Counted from the stretch's first letter, positions 42,110 through 51,482 are shown. The stretch is 64,000 bases of DNA from Amorphus orientalis (GCF_030814015.1 NZ_JAUSUL010000001.1:524001-588000); one strand, 5' to 3'. Made by a program: numbers and translations. Notes: generated from the letters alone by a model not told the origin.

Positions 42110-44104
42110 ATGAGTGGCAATGCCAGCCAGGCGGGGACCCGGGACAAGCCGTGGATTTTCCGGACCTATGCCGGCCATTCCTCGGCGAAGGCGTCCAACG
42201 AGCTGTACCGGTCCAATCTGGCCAAGGGGCAGACGGGATTGTCGGTCGCCTTCGACCTGCCGACCCAGACCGGCTACGATCCGGATCACGCGCTGGCCAG
42301 GGGGGAGGTCGGCAAGGTCGGCGTGTCGATCGCGCACATCGGCGACATGCGGGCGCTGTTCGATCAGATCCCGCTCGACCAGATGAACACGTCGATGACG
42401 ATCAACGCCACGGCGGCGTGGCTGCTGGCGCTCTATGTCGCCGTCGCCGACGAGACCGGCGCGGACCGGACGAAACTGACCGGCACGACCCAGAACGACA
42501 TCATCAAGGAATATCTCTCGCGCGGGACCTACGTGTTTCCGCCGGCGCCGTCGCTGCGCCTGATCACCGACGTGATCGCCTGGACCGGGCGCGAGGCGCC
42601 GAAATGGAACCCGATCAACGTCTGCTCCTACCATCTGCAGGAGGCCGGCGCGACGCCGACCCAGGAGCTGGCTTTCGCGCTGGCCACCGCGATCGCCGTG
42701 CTGGATGCCGCGCGGGACTCCGGTGCGATCCCTCCGGAGGAGTTTCCCCAGGCGGTCGGCCGGATCTCCTTCTTCGTCAACGCCGGACTGCGCTTCGTGA
42801 CCGAGGTCTGCAAGATGCGGGCGTTCGTGGAGCTCTGGGACGAGATCTGCGAGACCCGCTACGGGGTCGAGGATCCCAAATACCGCCGGTTCCGCTACGG
42901 GGTGCAGGTCAATTCGCTCGGGCTGACGGAGAGCCAGCCGGAGAACAACGTTTACCGCATCCTGATCGAGATGCTGGCGGTGACGCTGTCCAAGACCGCC
43001 CGGGCCCGTGCCGTCCAGCTGCCGGCCTGGAATGAGGCGCTCGGGCTGCCGCGTCCGTTCGATCAGCAGTGGAGCCTGCGCGCCCAGCAGATCCTGGCGC
43101 TGGAGACCGACCTTCTGGAGTATGGCGACCTGTTCGACGGCTCCGTGGTGGTCGAGGCCAAGGTCGACGAGCTGAAGGCGGCGGCGAAGGAGGAACTGGC
43201 CCGCATCGAGGCGATGGGCGGCGCAGTCGCGGCGATCGAATCCAGCTACATGAAGCAACAGCTGGTGGAATCCAACGGCCGCCGGCTCGCCTCCATCGAG
43301 GCCGGCGAGCAGGTGGTCGTGGGCGTCAACCGCTACACCGAGAGCGAGCCTTCGCCGCTGACCACCGGCGCGGGAGCGGTGATGACCGTGCCGGAGACCG
43401 TCGAGGCGGAGGCGATCGACAGCCTCAACGCCTGGCGCGAGAGCCGCGACGAGGTGGCGGTGGCCCGGGCGCTTGCCGACCTGGAGGCGGCGGCCCGGGA
43501 GGATAGCAACATCATGGAGCCGTCGGTGGCCTGCGCCAAAGCCGGCGTCACCACCGGCGAATGGGGCGAGCGGCTCAGGCGCGTCTTCGGCGAGTACCGG
43601 GCACCGACGGGTGTGGGCCAGGCGGCGCGCACGACAAGTGCGGAGCTCGCCGACATCCGCGCCGAGGTCGATGCCGTGTCCGAGCGGCTCGGCCGGCGGC
43701 TGAAATTCCTGGTCGGCAAGCCGGGGCTCGACGGCCATTCCAACGGCGCCGAGCAGATCGCCATGCGCGCCCGCGACTGCGGGATGGAGGTGGTCTACGA
43801 GGGCATCCGGCTGACCCCGGCGGAGATCGTGAACGCAGCCCTGGAGGAGGGCGTCCACGTGGTCGGGCTGTCGGTGCTGTCGGGCTCGCACCTGGCGCTG
43901 GTCGGCGAGGTGATGGACCGGATGCGCAAGGCCGGCCTCGACGACGTTCCGGTCGTGGTCGGCGGCATCATCCCGGCGGAAGACGCAGAAACCCTGAAGG
44001 CCCGCGGCGTGGCGGCGGTCTACACCCCGAAGGATTTCCAGCTGTCGGAAATCATGCGCCAGATCGTGAAGATCGTGGCGGCCGGGGAGAGCGCGGCGGC
44101 GTAA
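42110..44104 (+). CDS. ecm: Ethylmalonyl-CoA mutase (B12-dependent)
   Basis: A 664-residue B12 mutase converting (2R)-ethylmalonyl-CoA to methylsuccinyl-CoA. The catalytic barrel opens with PWIFRTYAGHSSAKASNELY and GLSVAFDLPTQTGYDPDHAL; NPINVCSYHLQEAGATP and RYGVQVNSLGLTESQPENN follow. The C-terminal cobalamin domain has the DxHxxG lower-ligand motif (GLDGHSNGAEQ), then GLSVLSGSH and VVVGGIIPAED. AAGGGGAGG precedes ATG 42110. It is divergent from ccr, 253 bases apart, the expected pathway partner. Confidence 0.95.
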   Translation: MSGNASQAGTRDKPWIFRTYAGHSSAKASNELYRSNLAKGQTGLSVAFDLPTQTGYDPDHALARGEVGKVGVSIAHIGDMRALFDQIPLDQMNTSMTINATAAWLLALYVAVADETGADRTKLTGTTQNDIIKEYLSRGTYVFPPAPSLRLITDVIAWTGREAPKWNPINVCSYHLQEAGATPTQELAFALATAIAVLDAARDSGAIPPEEFPQAVGRISFFVNAGLRFVTEVCKMRAFVELWDEICETRYGVEDPKYRRFRYGVQVNSLGLTESQPENNVYRILIEMLAVTLSKTARARAVQLPAWNEALGLPRPFDQQWSLRAQQILALETDLLEYGDLFDGSVVVEAKVDELKAAAKEELARIEAMGGAVAAIESSYMKQQLVESNGRRLASIEAGEQVVVGVNRYTESEPSPLTTGAGAVMTVPETVEAEAIDSLNAWRESRDEVAVARALADLEAAAREDSNIMEPSVACAKAGVTTGEWGERLRRVFGEYRAPTGVGQAARTTSAELADIRAEVDAVSERLGRRLKFLVGKPGLDGHSNGAEQIAMRARDCGMEVVYEGIRLTPAEIVNAALEEGVHVVGLSVLSGSHLALVGEVMDRMRKAGLDDVPVVVGGIIPAEDAETLKARGVAAVYTPKDFQLSEIMRQIVKIVAAGESAAA

Positions 44105-44423
44105 GGGCCGCGCGGGCGGTGATGTCTGCGTCGGGTGGCGCCGTTTCCGGATAACGGACGACGTGCATATGGGCCGCAGCGGCAGCGAGGCCAGCCGCGC
44201 GTCAGGTTCCGCTCTTATGGGTTGTGTTAGGTTGTGGTAACTGCCTGCAATGGTTGCGTTGACGGTTCGGATGACGTATATGGAATTGTGTTCATATCGA
44301 CGGAGTTAGCGTCGTTCACCTCCGCGCTTGCGTGGCCAAGTGGCGAGGTGGACTGCCTCTTTCCGTTGACACTGCTCGGCGGTGGCTGCCCTGGCGCGCC
44401 GTGCGAGCGAATGGAGAGATGAG

Positions 44424-44507
44424 ATGCGCCTGGTTCTGTTCGTTGCCGTCGCCGCCGCTCTTTTCGCCCCGACGACCGCCGCCCTGGCGACCGCCGTTCT
44501 GCCGTAG
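44424..44507 (+). CDS. Possible 27-residue hydrophobic peptide
   Basis: ATG at 44424 with GGAGAG 5 bases upstream, ending in TAG. The product starts MRLVLFVAVAAALFAPTTAA and is almost wholly a hydrophobic segment, like a bare signal peptide or a one-helix membrane peptide. No family is recognised. The ribosome site is reasonable, but no coding bias can be judged in 27 codons. Confidence 0.35.
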   Translation: MRLVLFVAVAAALFAPTTAALATAVLP

Positions 44508-44698
44508 GGCGGGGCGTTTCTCTCAAGCGCCAGATATTCTGACCCGCCCTTATGAGAGCCGTCCGGGTGACGCGCGGGGGGGCCCAGCGATTGGGCTTCG
44601 GCATGATGCCGCGGCCCCGGGGGGGCCCGTTCAGGTCCTCCGCACTCACCAACGCTCTTCTCAGCGGGGCCTCTGGAAAGGGGCTTGCGCGCGCACTG

Positions 44699-44815
44699 CC
44701 CGTCCAGATCCGGTCCGATCTGGACGGGAACGAGGGCGGGCATCGGCTCTGGAGCCTTTCGGTCCTGACGCCCATACAGCTCGGATGCACTCACCCGAGC
44801 GCCAAAGAGCGGCTC
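44699..44815. repeat. Dispersed two-hairpin repeat, divergent copy E
   Basis: The first hairpin is CCCGTCCAGATC/GATCTGGACGGG with a 6-base loop. A degenerate second half follows (GAGCC at 44754, CTCGG/CCGAG arms, closing GGCTCT). The arms remain fully paired although their sequence differs from copies A and B. Confidence 0.6.
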
Positions 44816-44907
44816 TAAATCGAAATCCTCAAGTGGCTGAGCGCCCGGGCCCGGGTTGCCCGAAGCGGTGCGCCTGAATACGCGCTGGCCCCGGACGTCC
44901 GGCAGGA

Positions 44908-46842
44908 TCAGTTGATTTCGTCGTTGACCAGGGCGATGAGGCTGTCCAGCCGGTCGATTTCGAGTTTGTAATCGCCTTCGTTCCGGACCACCATCCGGTA
45001 CCACTCCGGGGGTTCCTCTTTGTCGGACGAGCGTTTTGCTCGGCTTTCGGCAATCGTCTGAGCCAGTTCCAAATGCTCACGCGCCAGCGACAGCTGGCGG
45101 AACGCCTCTCTGATTGCCTGCTTTCTTGATGTCGTCGCGCCATGCAGCAGCTGACCCGGCTTTTCCGCAAGCTGAAGCAGGATGTAACCGTAGATCCGGT
45201 GGATCTTCCCCCGTAGCGGGGCGGCCAGTTGCGGATTGGTCAGCGCGATCTTGTAGAAGCAGTCCGGCAGGGCGGCATTCCGACGAGCCTGCCCGAGCGC
45301 TGACGCATCGAGCACGTCTTCCGAAAAGGCGCTCATGACGTACAGGTTGGAGAAACTGATATAGCTGAGGACGAGACGCGCGGCCGCCTGCTGCGGCAAG
45401 AACGGAGCCGCCCCACCGGCTTCAAGTTCGACCCATGCGGACCGAGCCTTTCCGTCTTGTTCTTCAAACGCGCTCTCGATGCCTTCCAAAGTCCGGCAGG
45501 CGGTGTCCGATGTCCAGAGTTCCTGATTGCTCAGAAAGCGGCCGGCCGGATAATAGGGACTGGCCGCCAACAGGCGCTCGATATCGACCAGAAGATCTTT
45601 CAGCAGTTTGAAGCTGGCTGCCTCGAACTCATCGGAGGCGAGGCTGACATAGAGATACTGTTTTGCCCGCACCAGCGCCCAGTCCCGTGAAAGATCATCA
45701 TCGCGCCCATTCTCCGTCGCTGCCTTGATCCATTCGGCCATGGTCCGAATTGCGGCTTCGTGGGCGCCTGTGGTGCTGAGCGCGAACGCGATCAGCATGG
45801 TCTGATAGAGGCTCGTCGCTGCGTGGGTGCTTACGGACTGAGCCCGGAACGGCCACCGGGTGAAGGCTCCCTGCGCGTAGCGCCGGCATGTCTCACGGGT
45901 GGTGTGGGCGTCGGCGGCATCCAGTTTCCCGAAGGCTTCTTTTCTCCGAGCGGCGGCGTTGGTGACGTGGATCGCTGGCGGGTTAAAGATCCACTCGCCG
46001 ATCCCATCATCGAGGATGCCATTGGCGTCCATAAGTCGGTGACGGAGCCGATGCAGTAGGTCGCCGAAGGCATCGTGTACTTCTGTCGGATCCGACGTCA
46101 GATGGACCAGGTGGGAAATACACTTCCCGATCTGTTCATTTCGGTTCCGGTCGATACTGGCTTCGAAGAGCTGATTGTGCGTGATCTTGCCGGTCAGCAG
46201 ATAAATATAGAACGGATCACTCCGTATGGTCTGCGGAATCAGGGGAATCATGCTGTCGGCGTAGTGATGGGCGCGGCTGAGCGGCGACATCCGGAATTCG
46301 CTCGTGTCCGTGCCGGCCGGCAGCACCGAAGAGAGCTCGCGGCGGGTTTCCTGCCGGCTCGGCGCCATGGCGATCGATACGCCGAGGGTGGGCGAGCCGA
46401 TCTGGGTGATCCGGTCCAGGACCTGACCCGCCGCCGGCGCGACGAACGTGGCCACGAGGATCACAATGAGGCCTGTCCGCCACCTGTCGTGGGCCCGAAT
46501 GTCGATGTCGTCCCGCGTCTGCGGAGGAACGAGCAGGAAGGCGGACCAGAAGCCGAAGGCAATGCCGAAAAGAAGGCCGAGATAGAGCGCGTATCCGATG
46601 TCGGAATCCGCGAACAGGTACATGTACCAGAAATGCCCGCCGATCCGCGGATGGAGCTGGAACAGGAAGCCGGCGACGGTGGCCAGCAGGAGCCCGGCAA
46701 ACACGACGGTGGCCAGGGCCAACAGCGTCTTGGACGGCTTCAGCAGACCGGGCATGTCGCGCCGCACCTGACGGACCAGGTAGAAGCCGGAGCAGCCGAG
46801 CAGGGCGGCGAGTACGAACACGAGTACGGCGACAGCGATCAT
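44908..46842 (-). CDS. Unrecognised membrane protein with large helical domain
   Basis: A 644-residue protein of no family I recognise. The N-terminal 145 residues hold four hydrophobic segments (IAVAVLVFVLAALLGCSGF, LLALATVVFAGLLLATVAGF, YALYLGLLFGIAFGFWSAFL and TGLIVILVATFVAPAAG). The remaining 500 residues are soluble, alpha-helical by composition, Ala/Leu/Arg-rich in TPR-like spacing, with no enzyme motif. GC content is visibly lower than in its neighbours, and an AT-rich promoter-like tract lies upstream, both hints of acquisition by transfer. It is isolated, with noncoding sequence on each side. Confidence 0.7.
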   Translation of the reverse strand: MIAVAVLVFVLAALLGCSGFYLVRQVRRDMPGLLKPSKTLLALATVVFAGLLLATVAGFLFQLHPRIGGHFWYMYLFADSDIGYALYLGLLFGIAFGFWSAFLLVPPQTRDDIDIRAHDRWRTGLIVILVATFVAPAAGQVLDRITQIGSPTLGVSIAMAPSRQETRRELSSVLPAGTDTSEFRMSPLSRAHHYADSMIPLIPQTIRSDPFYIYLLTGKITHNQLFEASIDRNRNEQIGKCISHLVHLTSDPTEVHDAFGDLLHRLRHRLMDANGILDDGIGEWIFNPPAIHVTNAAARRKEAFGKLDAADAHTTRETCRRYAQGAFTRWPFRAQSVSTHAATSLYQTMLIAFALSTTGAHEAAIRTMAEWIKAATENGRDDDLSRDWALVRAKQYLYVSLASDEFEAASFKLLKDLLVDIERLLAASPYYPAGRFLSNQELWTSDTACRTLEGIESAFEEQDGKARSAWVELEAGGAAPFLPQQAAARLVLSYISFSNLYVMSAFSEDVLDASALGQARRNAALPDCFYKIALTNPQLAAPLRGKIHRIYGYILLQLAEKPGQLLHGATTSRKQAIREAFRQLSLAREHLELAQTIAESRAKRSSDKEEPPEWYRMVVRNEGDYKLEIDRLDSLIALVNDEIN

Positions 46843-46913
46843 CAGCCCCTCCCTGTCCCGCCATGGTGGCGTCGCCGGGGAGATGTCCCTACCGGCGCCG
46901 TCGCGGCGAGATA

Positions 46914-46970
46914 GGAAAGTATACCGTATTAGTTGTATTATTTCATTATAATTCCCTTATCGCGTGTTCT
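46914..46970 (-). promoter_or_regulatory. AT-rich tract upstream of the unrecognised membrane-protein gene
   Basis: A markedly AT-rich tract, with TATAAT readable on the minus strand within AATTATAATGAAATAATAC. It begins about 70 bases upstream of the gene start. No good -35 hexamer at 17 bases is apparent, so this is a composition-based call. Confidence 0.35.
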
Positions 46971-47030
46971 CTTGCTGGGCATGCGATCTTGAACCGGCTC
47001 CGCGTGCCAAGGGTCGGCCGGGTCGCGCAC

Positions 47031-47060
47031 AAAAAAAACGCCGCCGGAAAGCCGGCGGCG
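47031..47060 (-). terminator. Intrinsic terminator after the DUF1150 gene
   Basis: Perfect 9-base stem CGCCGCCGG/CCGGCGGCG with a 4-base loop, followed on the minus strand by eight T residues. It lies 59 bases after the DUF1150 stop. Confidence 0.9.
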
Positions 47061-47119
47061 TCGAGATGGGGGTTGCGTCGAACAAAAAGGAAGGGTGAGC
47101 TCCCCGTTCGTAACCGATG

Positions 47120-47392
47120 TCAGTGCACCGTCGCCATGTGCAGGTCGTTCTGCTGGGCGTTGGCGATGACCGCCTCGCGGGAATCCGACAGCATGATCGG
47201 CGTGCCGTCAGCCGACAGGAGCGCCCAGAGCTTGTGGTCGTGGGAGAGCTGGGGCGCATCCGGGAACAGCGATCTCACCTCGTCGCCGTTCAGCGGCTTC
47301 ATGTAGGCCACCTGGCCGCCGCCCAGCTCGGCGAGGGCTTCCTGGGAGAGGGCCGCCTTGGTGTCGTCTGTGGTGTCAAACGTGCGGTTCAT
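47120..47392 (-). CDS. DUF1150 family protein
   Basis: A 90-residue cytoplasmic protein matching DUF1150 throughout: LSQEALAELGGGQVAYMKPL, SLFPDAPQLSHDHKLWALLS and ADGTPIMLSDSREAVIANA. In Alphaproteobacteria these genes commonly sit beside hsp20 genes, as here; the function is unknown but a link to proteostasis is reasonable. The ATG at 47390-47392 has GGAGTAACGGT upstream. It ends at a clear terminator. Confidence 0.88.
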   Translation of the reverse strand: MNRTFDTTDDTKAALSQEALAELGGGQVAYMKPLNGDEVRSLFPDAPQLSHDHKLWALLSADGTPIMLSDSREAVIANAQQNDLHMATVH

Positions 47393-47560
47393 ACCGTTAC
47401 TCCTTCCAAAATGGCGCCGCCGTCTCATGAGACCGGCTCGGCGCTGCCCCCGTCATGCGGCGGGCACGGTAGCCCGGTGCTGCGCGCGGTTGCGGCAGGG
47501 TCCGGGAGACCAGGTCGCGGCCCGGATCGGGCCGAAATCGTCGGTGAGCGCAAGCGCGCG

Positions 47561-47992
47561 TCAGTCGTGGGCGGTGATGTCGATCTTGCGCACGATCCGC
47601 TCCGGCTCCGGGCGGATGAGGTCGATCGACAGGAGCCCGTCCTTCAGTTCCGCGCTGCGGATCTCGATCCCCTCTGCGAGGACGAACGTGCGCTGGAACT
47701 GGCGGGCCGCGATGCCGCGGTGGAGGAACTCCCGGCCGCTGTCGTCGTCGATCTGACGGCCGCGAATGACGAGCTGATTCTCCTCCAGCGTCACGTCCAG
47801 CTGGTCGCGCCGGAAGCCGGCGACTGCGAGCGTGATGCGCAGGATGTCTCCCCGGTCGTCGCCGTCGGGAAGACGTTCGATGTTGTAGGGCGGATAGCCG
47901 TCATTGGCGGCTTTCGACACCCGGTCGAGCACGCGCTCGATATCGTCGAACCCGAGCAGGAACGGGCTCGAAAACGTCGTCAAACGCGACAT
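47561..47992 (-). CDS. Small heat shock protein, Hsp20/IbpA family
   Basis: A 143-residue holdase chaperone: N-terminal FLLGFDDIERVLDRVSKA, then an alpha-crystallin domain (YPPYNIERL, ILRITLAVAGFRRDQLDVTL, LVIRGRQ, FQRTFVLAEGIEIRSAELKD, GLLSIDLIRPEPE). The ATG at 47990-47992 lies 9 bases after AAGGAC; the TTG three codons upstream is less likely. By family it binds unfolding proteins during heat stress. It precedes DUF1150 by 168 bases. Confidence 0.92.
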   Translation of the reverse strand: MSRLTTFSSPFLLGFDDIERVLDRVSKAANDGYPPYNIERLPDGDDRGDILRITLAVAGFRRDQLDVTLEENQLVIRGRQIDDDSGREFLHRGIAARQFQRTFVLAEGIEIRSAELKDGLLSIDLIRPEPERIVRKIDITAHD

Positions 47993-48129
47993 GGCGTTCA
48001 AGTCCTTTCGACAAAGCGACTCCTGGAGCGGACCCGACTGCGGCGTCCGCGCCTGATTGGAAATATGGGAAAAGCCGGGGCGGCGTTCAAGCGGAAGGAG
48101 CCGGGGTGCTCGGGAGCCGCGACGGGGGG

Positions 48130-48840
48130 TCAGTCCCGCGAACGCCCGTCAGAGCGGGAGGCGCGCTCGATCAGGTCCGGCCGGCGGGCGCGGGTCAGCA
48201 CTTCCGCCTGTTCCCGGCGCCAGCGGGCGACCTTGCCGTGATCGCCGGAGAGCAGGACGGGCGGGATGCTCCGGCCTTCCCACTCGGCCGGGCGGGTGTA
48301 CTGGGGATATTCCAGCAGCCCGTCCTCGAAGCTCTCCTCGTGGGCGGAATCGGCCGCACCCATGACGCCGGGCAGCAGACGGACGACGGCGTCGAGCAGG
48401 ACCATGGCGGCGATCTCGCCGCCGGACAGCACGTAGTCGCCGATGGAGACTTCGGTGAGGCCGCGCGCCTCGATGACCCGCTCGTCGACGCCTTCGAAGC
48501 GGCCGCAGAGGATGGTCACGCCGGAGCCGCCGGCGTAGCGCTTGACGTCGTCCTGGGTGAGCGGCTTGCCGCGCGGGCTCATCAGCAGGCGCGGGTGATC
48601 GGTCGCGGCCGGTGCGGCGTCGATCGCACGGGCCAGCACGTCGGCACGCATGACCATGCCGGGACCGCCGCCGGCGGGGGTGTCGTCGACGCTGCGGTGC
48701 CGGTCGGTCGCGAAGTCCCTTATATCGACCGCGTCCAGCGCCCAGGTGCCTTCGGCGAGCGCGCGCCCGGCGAGCGAGACGCCGAGCGGACCGGGGAACA
48801 TGTCCGGGTAGAGCGTGAGCACCGTGGCGCGGAAGCTCAC
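48130..48840 (-). CDS. trmD: tRNA (guanine-N1)-methyltransferase TrmD
   Basis: A 236-residue SPOUT methyltransferase that modifies G37 of tRNAs, protecting the reading frame. The knot motifs are intact: [47 protein letters not shown] and [19 protein letters not shown]. It overlaps rimM by four bases (ATGA). The gene usually following it, rplS, is not found here; hsp20 comes next instead. Confidence 0.96.
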   Translation of the reverse strand: MSFRATVLTLYPDMFPGPLGVSLAGRALAEGTWALDAVDIRDFATDRHRSVDDTPAGGGPGMVMRADVLARAIDAAPAATDHPRLLMSPRGKPLTQDDVKRYAGGSGVTILCGRFEGVDERVIEARGLTEVSIGDYVLSGGEIAAMVLLDAVVRLLPGVMGAADSAHEESFEDGLLEYPQYTRPAEWEGRSIPPVLLSGDHGKVARWRREQAEVLTRARRPDLIERASRSDGRSRD

Positions 48841-49433
48841 GCGTCGTCCTCCGTCTCCGCGTCCTCGTCCGCGTCGCCGCCATCCTCGAGCAGGCCGACC
48901 GGTGGCTCGACGACGATGCGGCCGGCCGCCAGATCGACGGTCGGCACGCAGGCCAGCGTGAACGGCACGAAGACGCTCTTGCCCTCCGTTCGTTCGACCT
49001 CGATCAGGTCGCCGGCACCGAAATCCTGCACCGTGCGCACCCGACCAAGCGCGGTGCCGTCGGTATCGACCACGTCAAGGCCGATCAGATCGACGTGGTA
49101 GAACGTGTCCTCGTCGTCGAGGTCGGGCAGCATCTCGCGTGCGAGATAGAGGGTCTGGTTGCGCAGGGCTTCCACTTCGGTGCGATCGGCGACGCCTTCG
49201 AAGCGGGCGACGATCTTGTTGCCCTGGGCCTCGATGGCGGCGATCGCGAGCGGCCGGCCGTCGGCCAGCCGCAGCGGTCCGCACTCCGTCAGGAGGTCCG
49301 GGTCTTCCGCGAAGATGCGGATGCGGGCGGCACCCCGCACTCCGTGGGCCGCGCCGATCTCGGCGAGCGCCACGTAGGCCGCCGGATTGGCCGCCGGCCC
49401 GTCTGCAGGACGCTGGGGGCGCCGCTTGCCCAT
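48837..49433 (-). CDS. rimM: Ribosome maturation factor RimM
   Basis: A 198-residue protein with the RimM beta-barrel ([20 protein letters not shown]) and the PRC-barrel domain ([41 protein letters not shown]), plus an acidic C-terminal tail ([12 protein letters not shown]). It assists 30S head assembly through ribosomal protein S19. It lies between rpsP and trmD, coupled to trmD. Confidence 0.95.
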   Translation of the reverse strand: MGKRRPQRPADGPAANPAAYVALAEIGAAHGVRGAARIRIFAEDPDLLTECGPLRLADGRPLAIAAIEAQGNKIVARFEGVADRTEVEALRNQTLYLAREMLPDLDDEDTFYHVDLIGLDVVDTDGTALGRVRTVQDFGAGDLIEVERTEGKSVFVPFTLACVPTVDLAAGRIVVEPPVGLLEDGGDADEDAETEDDA

Positions 49434-49471
49434 CGTGTCGGCCTCGCGCGGATCGGCGGGCGAAAGCCGCC

Positions 49472-49873
49472 TTATTCGGCGGCGGCTTCCTCGCCGGCCG
49501 GCTCGGCCGCCGGCTCAGCGGCAGCTTCGGCGGCGGCAGCTTCGGCCTGACGGCGCGCCTCGTTGCGCTCCTGGGCCTTCTTGCCCGGCTGACCCTTGTT
49601 CGGGTTGTTGCGCGACGGGCGCGACCTGATGCCGGCGGCGTCGAGCAGGCGCAACACGCGGTCGGTGGGTTCCGCGCCGGCATCGAGCCAGTGCTTCACG
49701 CGCTCTTCCACGAGAGTGAAGCGCTCGGTGCTGTCCTTCGGAAGCAGCGGATTGAAGGTGCCGACCTTCTCGATGAAGCGGCCGTCGCGCGGGGCGCGGG
49801 CGTCGGCAACGACGATACGGTAGTACGGGCGCTTCTTGGCGCCGCCGCGGGAAAGTCGGATCTTGAGAGACAT
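49472..49873 (-). CDS. rpsP: 30S ribosomal protein S16
   Basis: A 133-residue protein. The first 80 residues are classical S16 ([35 protein letters not shown]). A C-terminal extension rich in Lys/Arg and then Ala/Glu ([15 protein letters not shown]) makes it longer than the 82-residue E. coli protein, as is common in Alphaproteobacteria. It sits between ffh (73-base gap) and rimM (38-base gap). Confidence 0.96.
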   Translation of the reverse strand: MSLKIRLSRGGAKKRPYYRIVVADARAPRDGRFIEKVGTFNPLLPKDSTERFTLVEERVKHWLDAGAEPTDRVLRLLDAAGIRSRPSRNNPNKGQPGKKAQERNEARRQAEAAAAEAAAEPAAEPAGEEAAAE

Positions 49874-49946
49874 GGTTCGTCCTTTTCTATGGTCTGTCTG
49901 TCTGTGGATCGGTTGAATTCAAATCGTCAGGCGTCGGGAGCCGGGG

Positions 49947-51482
49947 TCAGCGCTTCTTCTGCTTGAAGCGGCCGCCGCCCGCGCCGGGAAGTCCCGGAAG
50001 GCCGCCCGGAGCGCCGGGAAAGCCGCCGCCGGGAAGCTTCGGCATGCCGGGGGGCAGGCCGCCGCCGCCGGGCATGCCACCCTGCCTGGCCAGCTTCTCC
50101 AGCTCCGCCGGATCCATCTGCGGGGCGCCGCCGCCACCGCCCATTCCGCCCATGCCGCCGAGCATGCCCGCAAGGCCGCCCTTCTTCTTGCCCATGGACT
50201 TCATCATGTCCGCCATCTGGCGGTGCATCTTGAGGAGCTTGTTGACCTCCTCGACCCGGGTGCCCGAGCCGGCCGCCACGCGCTTCTTGCGGCTGGCCTT
50301 CATCAGCTCCGGCTTGCGCCGTTCCTTCGGGGTCATGGAATTGATGATGGCGACCTGGCGCTTGACGATCCTGTCGTCCACACCGGCGGCTTCCATCTGC
50401 TTCCGCGCCTTGCCGACGCCGGGCATCATGCCCATCAGCCCGGAGAGGCCGCCGAGCTTCTCCATCTGCTGGAGCTGGCTCTTGAGATCTTCCAGGTCGA
50501 AGCTGCCCTTCTGCAGCTTCTTGGCCATCGCCTCGGCCTGTTCCTGGTCGATGTTGGCGGCCGCCTTCTCCACCAGCGAGACGATGTCGCCCATGCCCAG
50601 GATGCGGTCGGCGATGCGCTTGGGATAGAAATCCTCCAGCGCGTCGGCGCGCTCGCCGACACCGATCAGCTTGATCGGCTTGCCGGTGACGGCGCGCATG
50701 GAGAGTGCTGCGCCGCCGCGGCCGTCGCCGTCGACACGGGTCAGCACGATGCCGGTGACGCCGACGCGCTCGTCGAAGGAGCGCGCCACCTTGACGGCGT
50801 CCTGACCGGTGAGCGCGTCGGCCACCAGCAGGATCTCGTGGGGATCCGCGATGCGCTTGATGTCGGCCATCTCGTGCATCAGCGCTTCGTCGACATGCAG
50901 CCGGCCGGCGGTGTCGAGGATGACCACGTCGTAGCCGCCGAGGCGGCCGGCGGTCATGGCGCGCTCGGCGATCTGGGTCGGGGTCTGGCCCGGCACGATC
51001 TTGAGCGTCTCGATGCCGTTTTCCTCGCCGAGCACCTTGAGCTGTTCCATCGCCGCCGGGCGGCGGGTGTCCAGCGAAGCCATCAGGACCTTGCGCTTGT
51101 CGCGGGTGGTGAAGCGCCTGGCGATCTTGGCGGTGGTGGTGGTCTTACCGGAACCCTGCAGGCCGACCATCATCACCGCGACCGGCGGGGTCGCATGGAG
51201 ATCGATCGGCACGGCCTCTTCGCCGAGGGTGGCGACGAGTTCGTCGTGGACGATCTTCACGACCATCTGGCCGGGCGTCACCGAGCGGATGATCTCGACG
51301 CCGACGGCCTTCTCCTTGATGCGCTCCACGAACGGGCGCACCACTTCCAGCGCGACGTCGGCTTCCAGCAGCGCGCGGCGGATCTCGCGCAGCGCCGCGT
51401 CGACGTCCTCGGCCGACAGCGAGCCGCGCCGGGTCAGCCGGTCGAATATGCCGCTCAGGCGGTCGCTCAGGCTATCGAACAT
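49947..51482 (-). CDS. ffh: Signal recognition particle protein Ffh
   Basis: A 511-residue GTPase that binds 4.5S RNA and signal sequences to direct inner-membrane protein insertion. N domain (FDSLSDRLSGIFDRLTRRG), then the G domain with GLQGSGKTTTTAKIA, ILDTAGRLHVD and LTRVDGDGRGGAALS, then the Met-rich M domain (MEKLGGLSGLMGMMPGV, SMGKKKGG) and an unusually long Gly/Pro/Met tail. The ATG at 51480-51482 is used. First gene of the ffh-rpsP-rimM-trmD block. Confidence 0.97.
   Translation of the reverse strand: MFDSLSDRLSGIFDRLTRRGSLSAEDVDAALREIRRALLEADVALEVVRPFVERIKEKAVGVEIIRSVTPGQMVVKIVHDELVATLGEEAVPIDLHATPPVAVMMVGLQGSGKTTTTAKIARRFTTRDKRKVLMASLDTRRPAAMEQLKVLGEENGIETLKIVPGQTPTQIAERAMTAGRLGGYDVVILDTAGRLHVDEALMHEMADIKRIADPHEILLVADALTGQDAVKVARSFDERVGVTGIVLTRVDGDGRGGAALSMRAVTGKPIKLIGVGERADALEDFYPKRIADRILGMGDIVSLVEKAAANIDQEQAEAMAKKLQKGSFDLEDLKSQLQQMEKLGGLSGLMGMMPGVGKARKQMEAAGVDDRIVKRQVAIINSMTPKERRKPELMKASRKKRVAAGSGTRVEEVNKLLKMHRQMADMMKSMGKKKGGLAGMLGGMGGMGGGGGAPQMDPAELEKLARQGGMPGGGGLPPGMPKLPGGGFPGAPGGLPGLPGAGGGRFKQKKR

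Larger units (their letters stand above)
44105..44907. other. Gene-poor stretch between ecm and the unrecognised membrane-protein gene
   Basis: 803 bases with no long gene. 44220-44310 is AT-richer than its surroundings. It contains a 27-codon signal-peptide-like ORF (44424-44507) and a divergent copy of the dispersed hairpin repeat (44699-44815). Longer frames across it are compositional and lack ribosome sites. Confidence 0.6.

Noticed and set aside
50701-50766. Arg in place of Lys in the Ffh TKxD-type motif (LTRVDGD)
   Set aside because: This variant is, as far as I recall, common in alphaproteobacterial Ffh and is not a defect.
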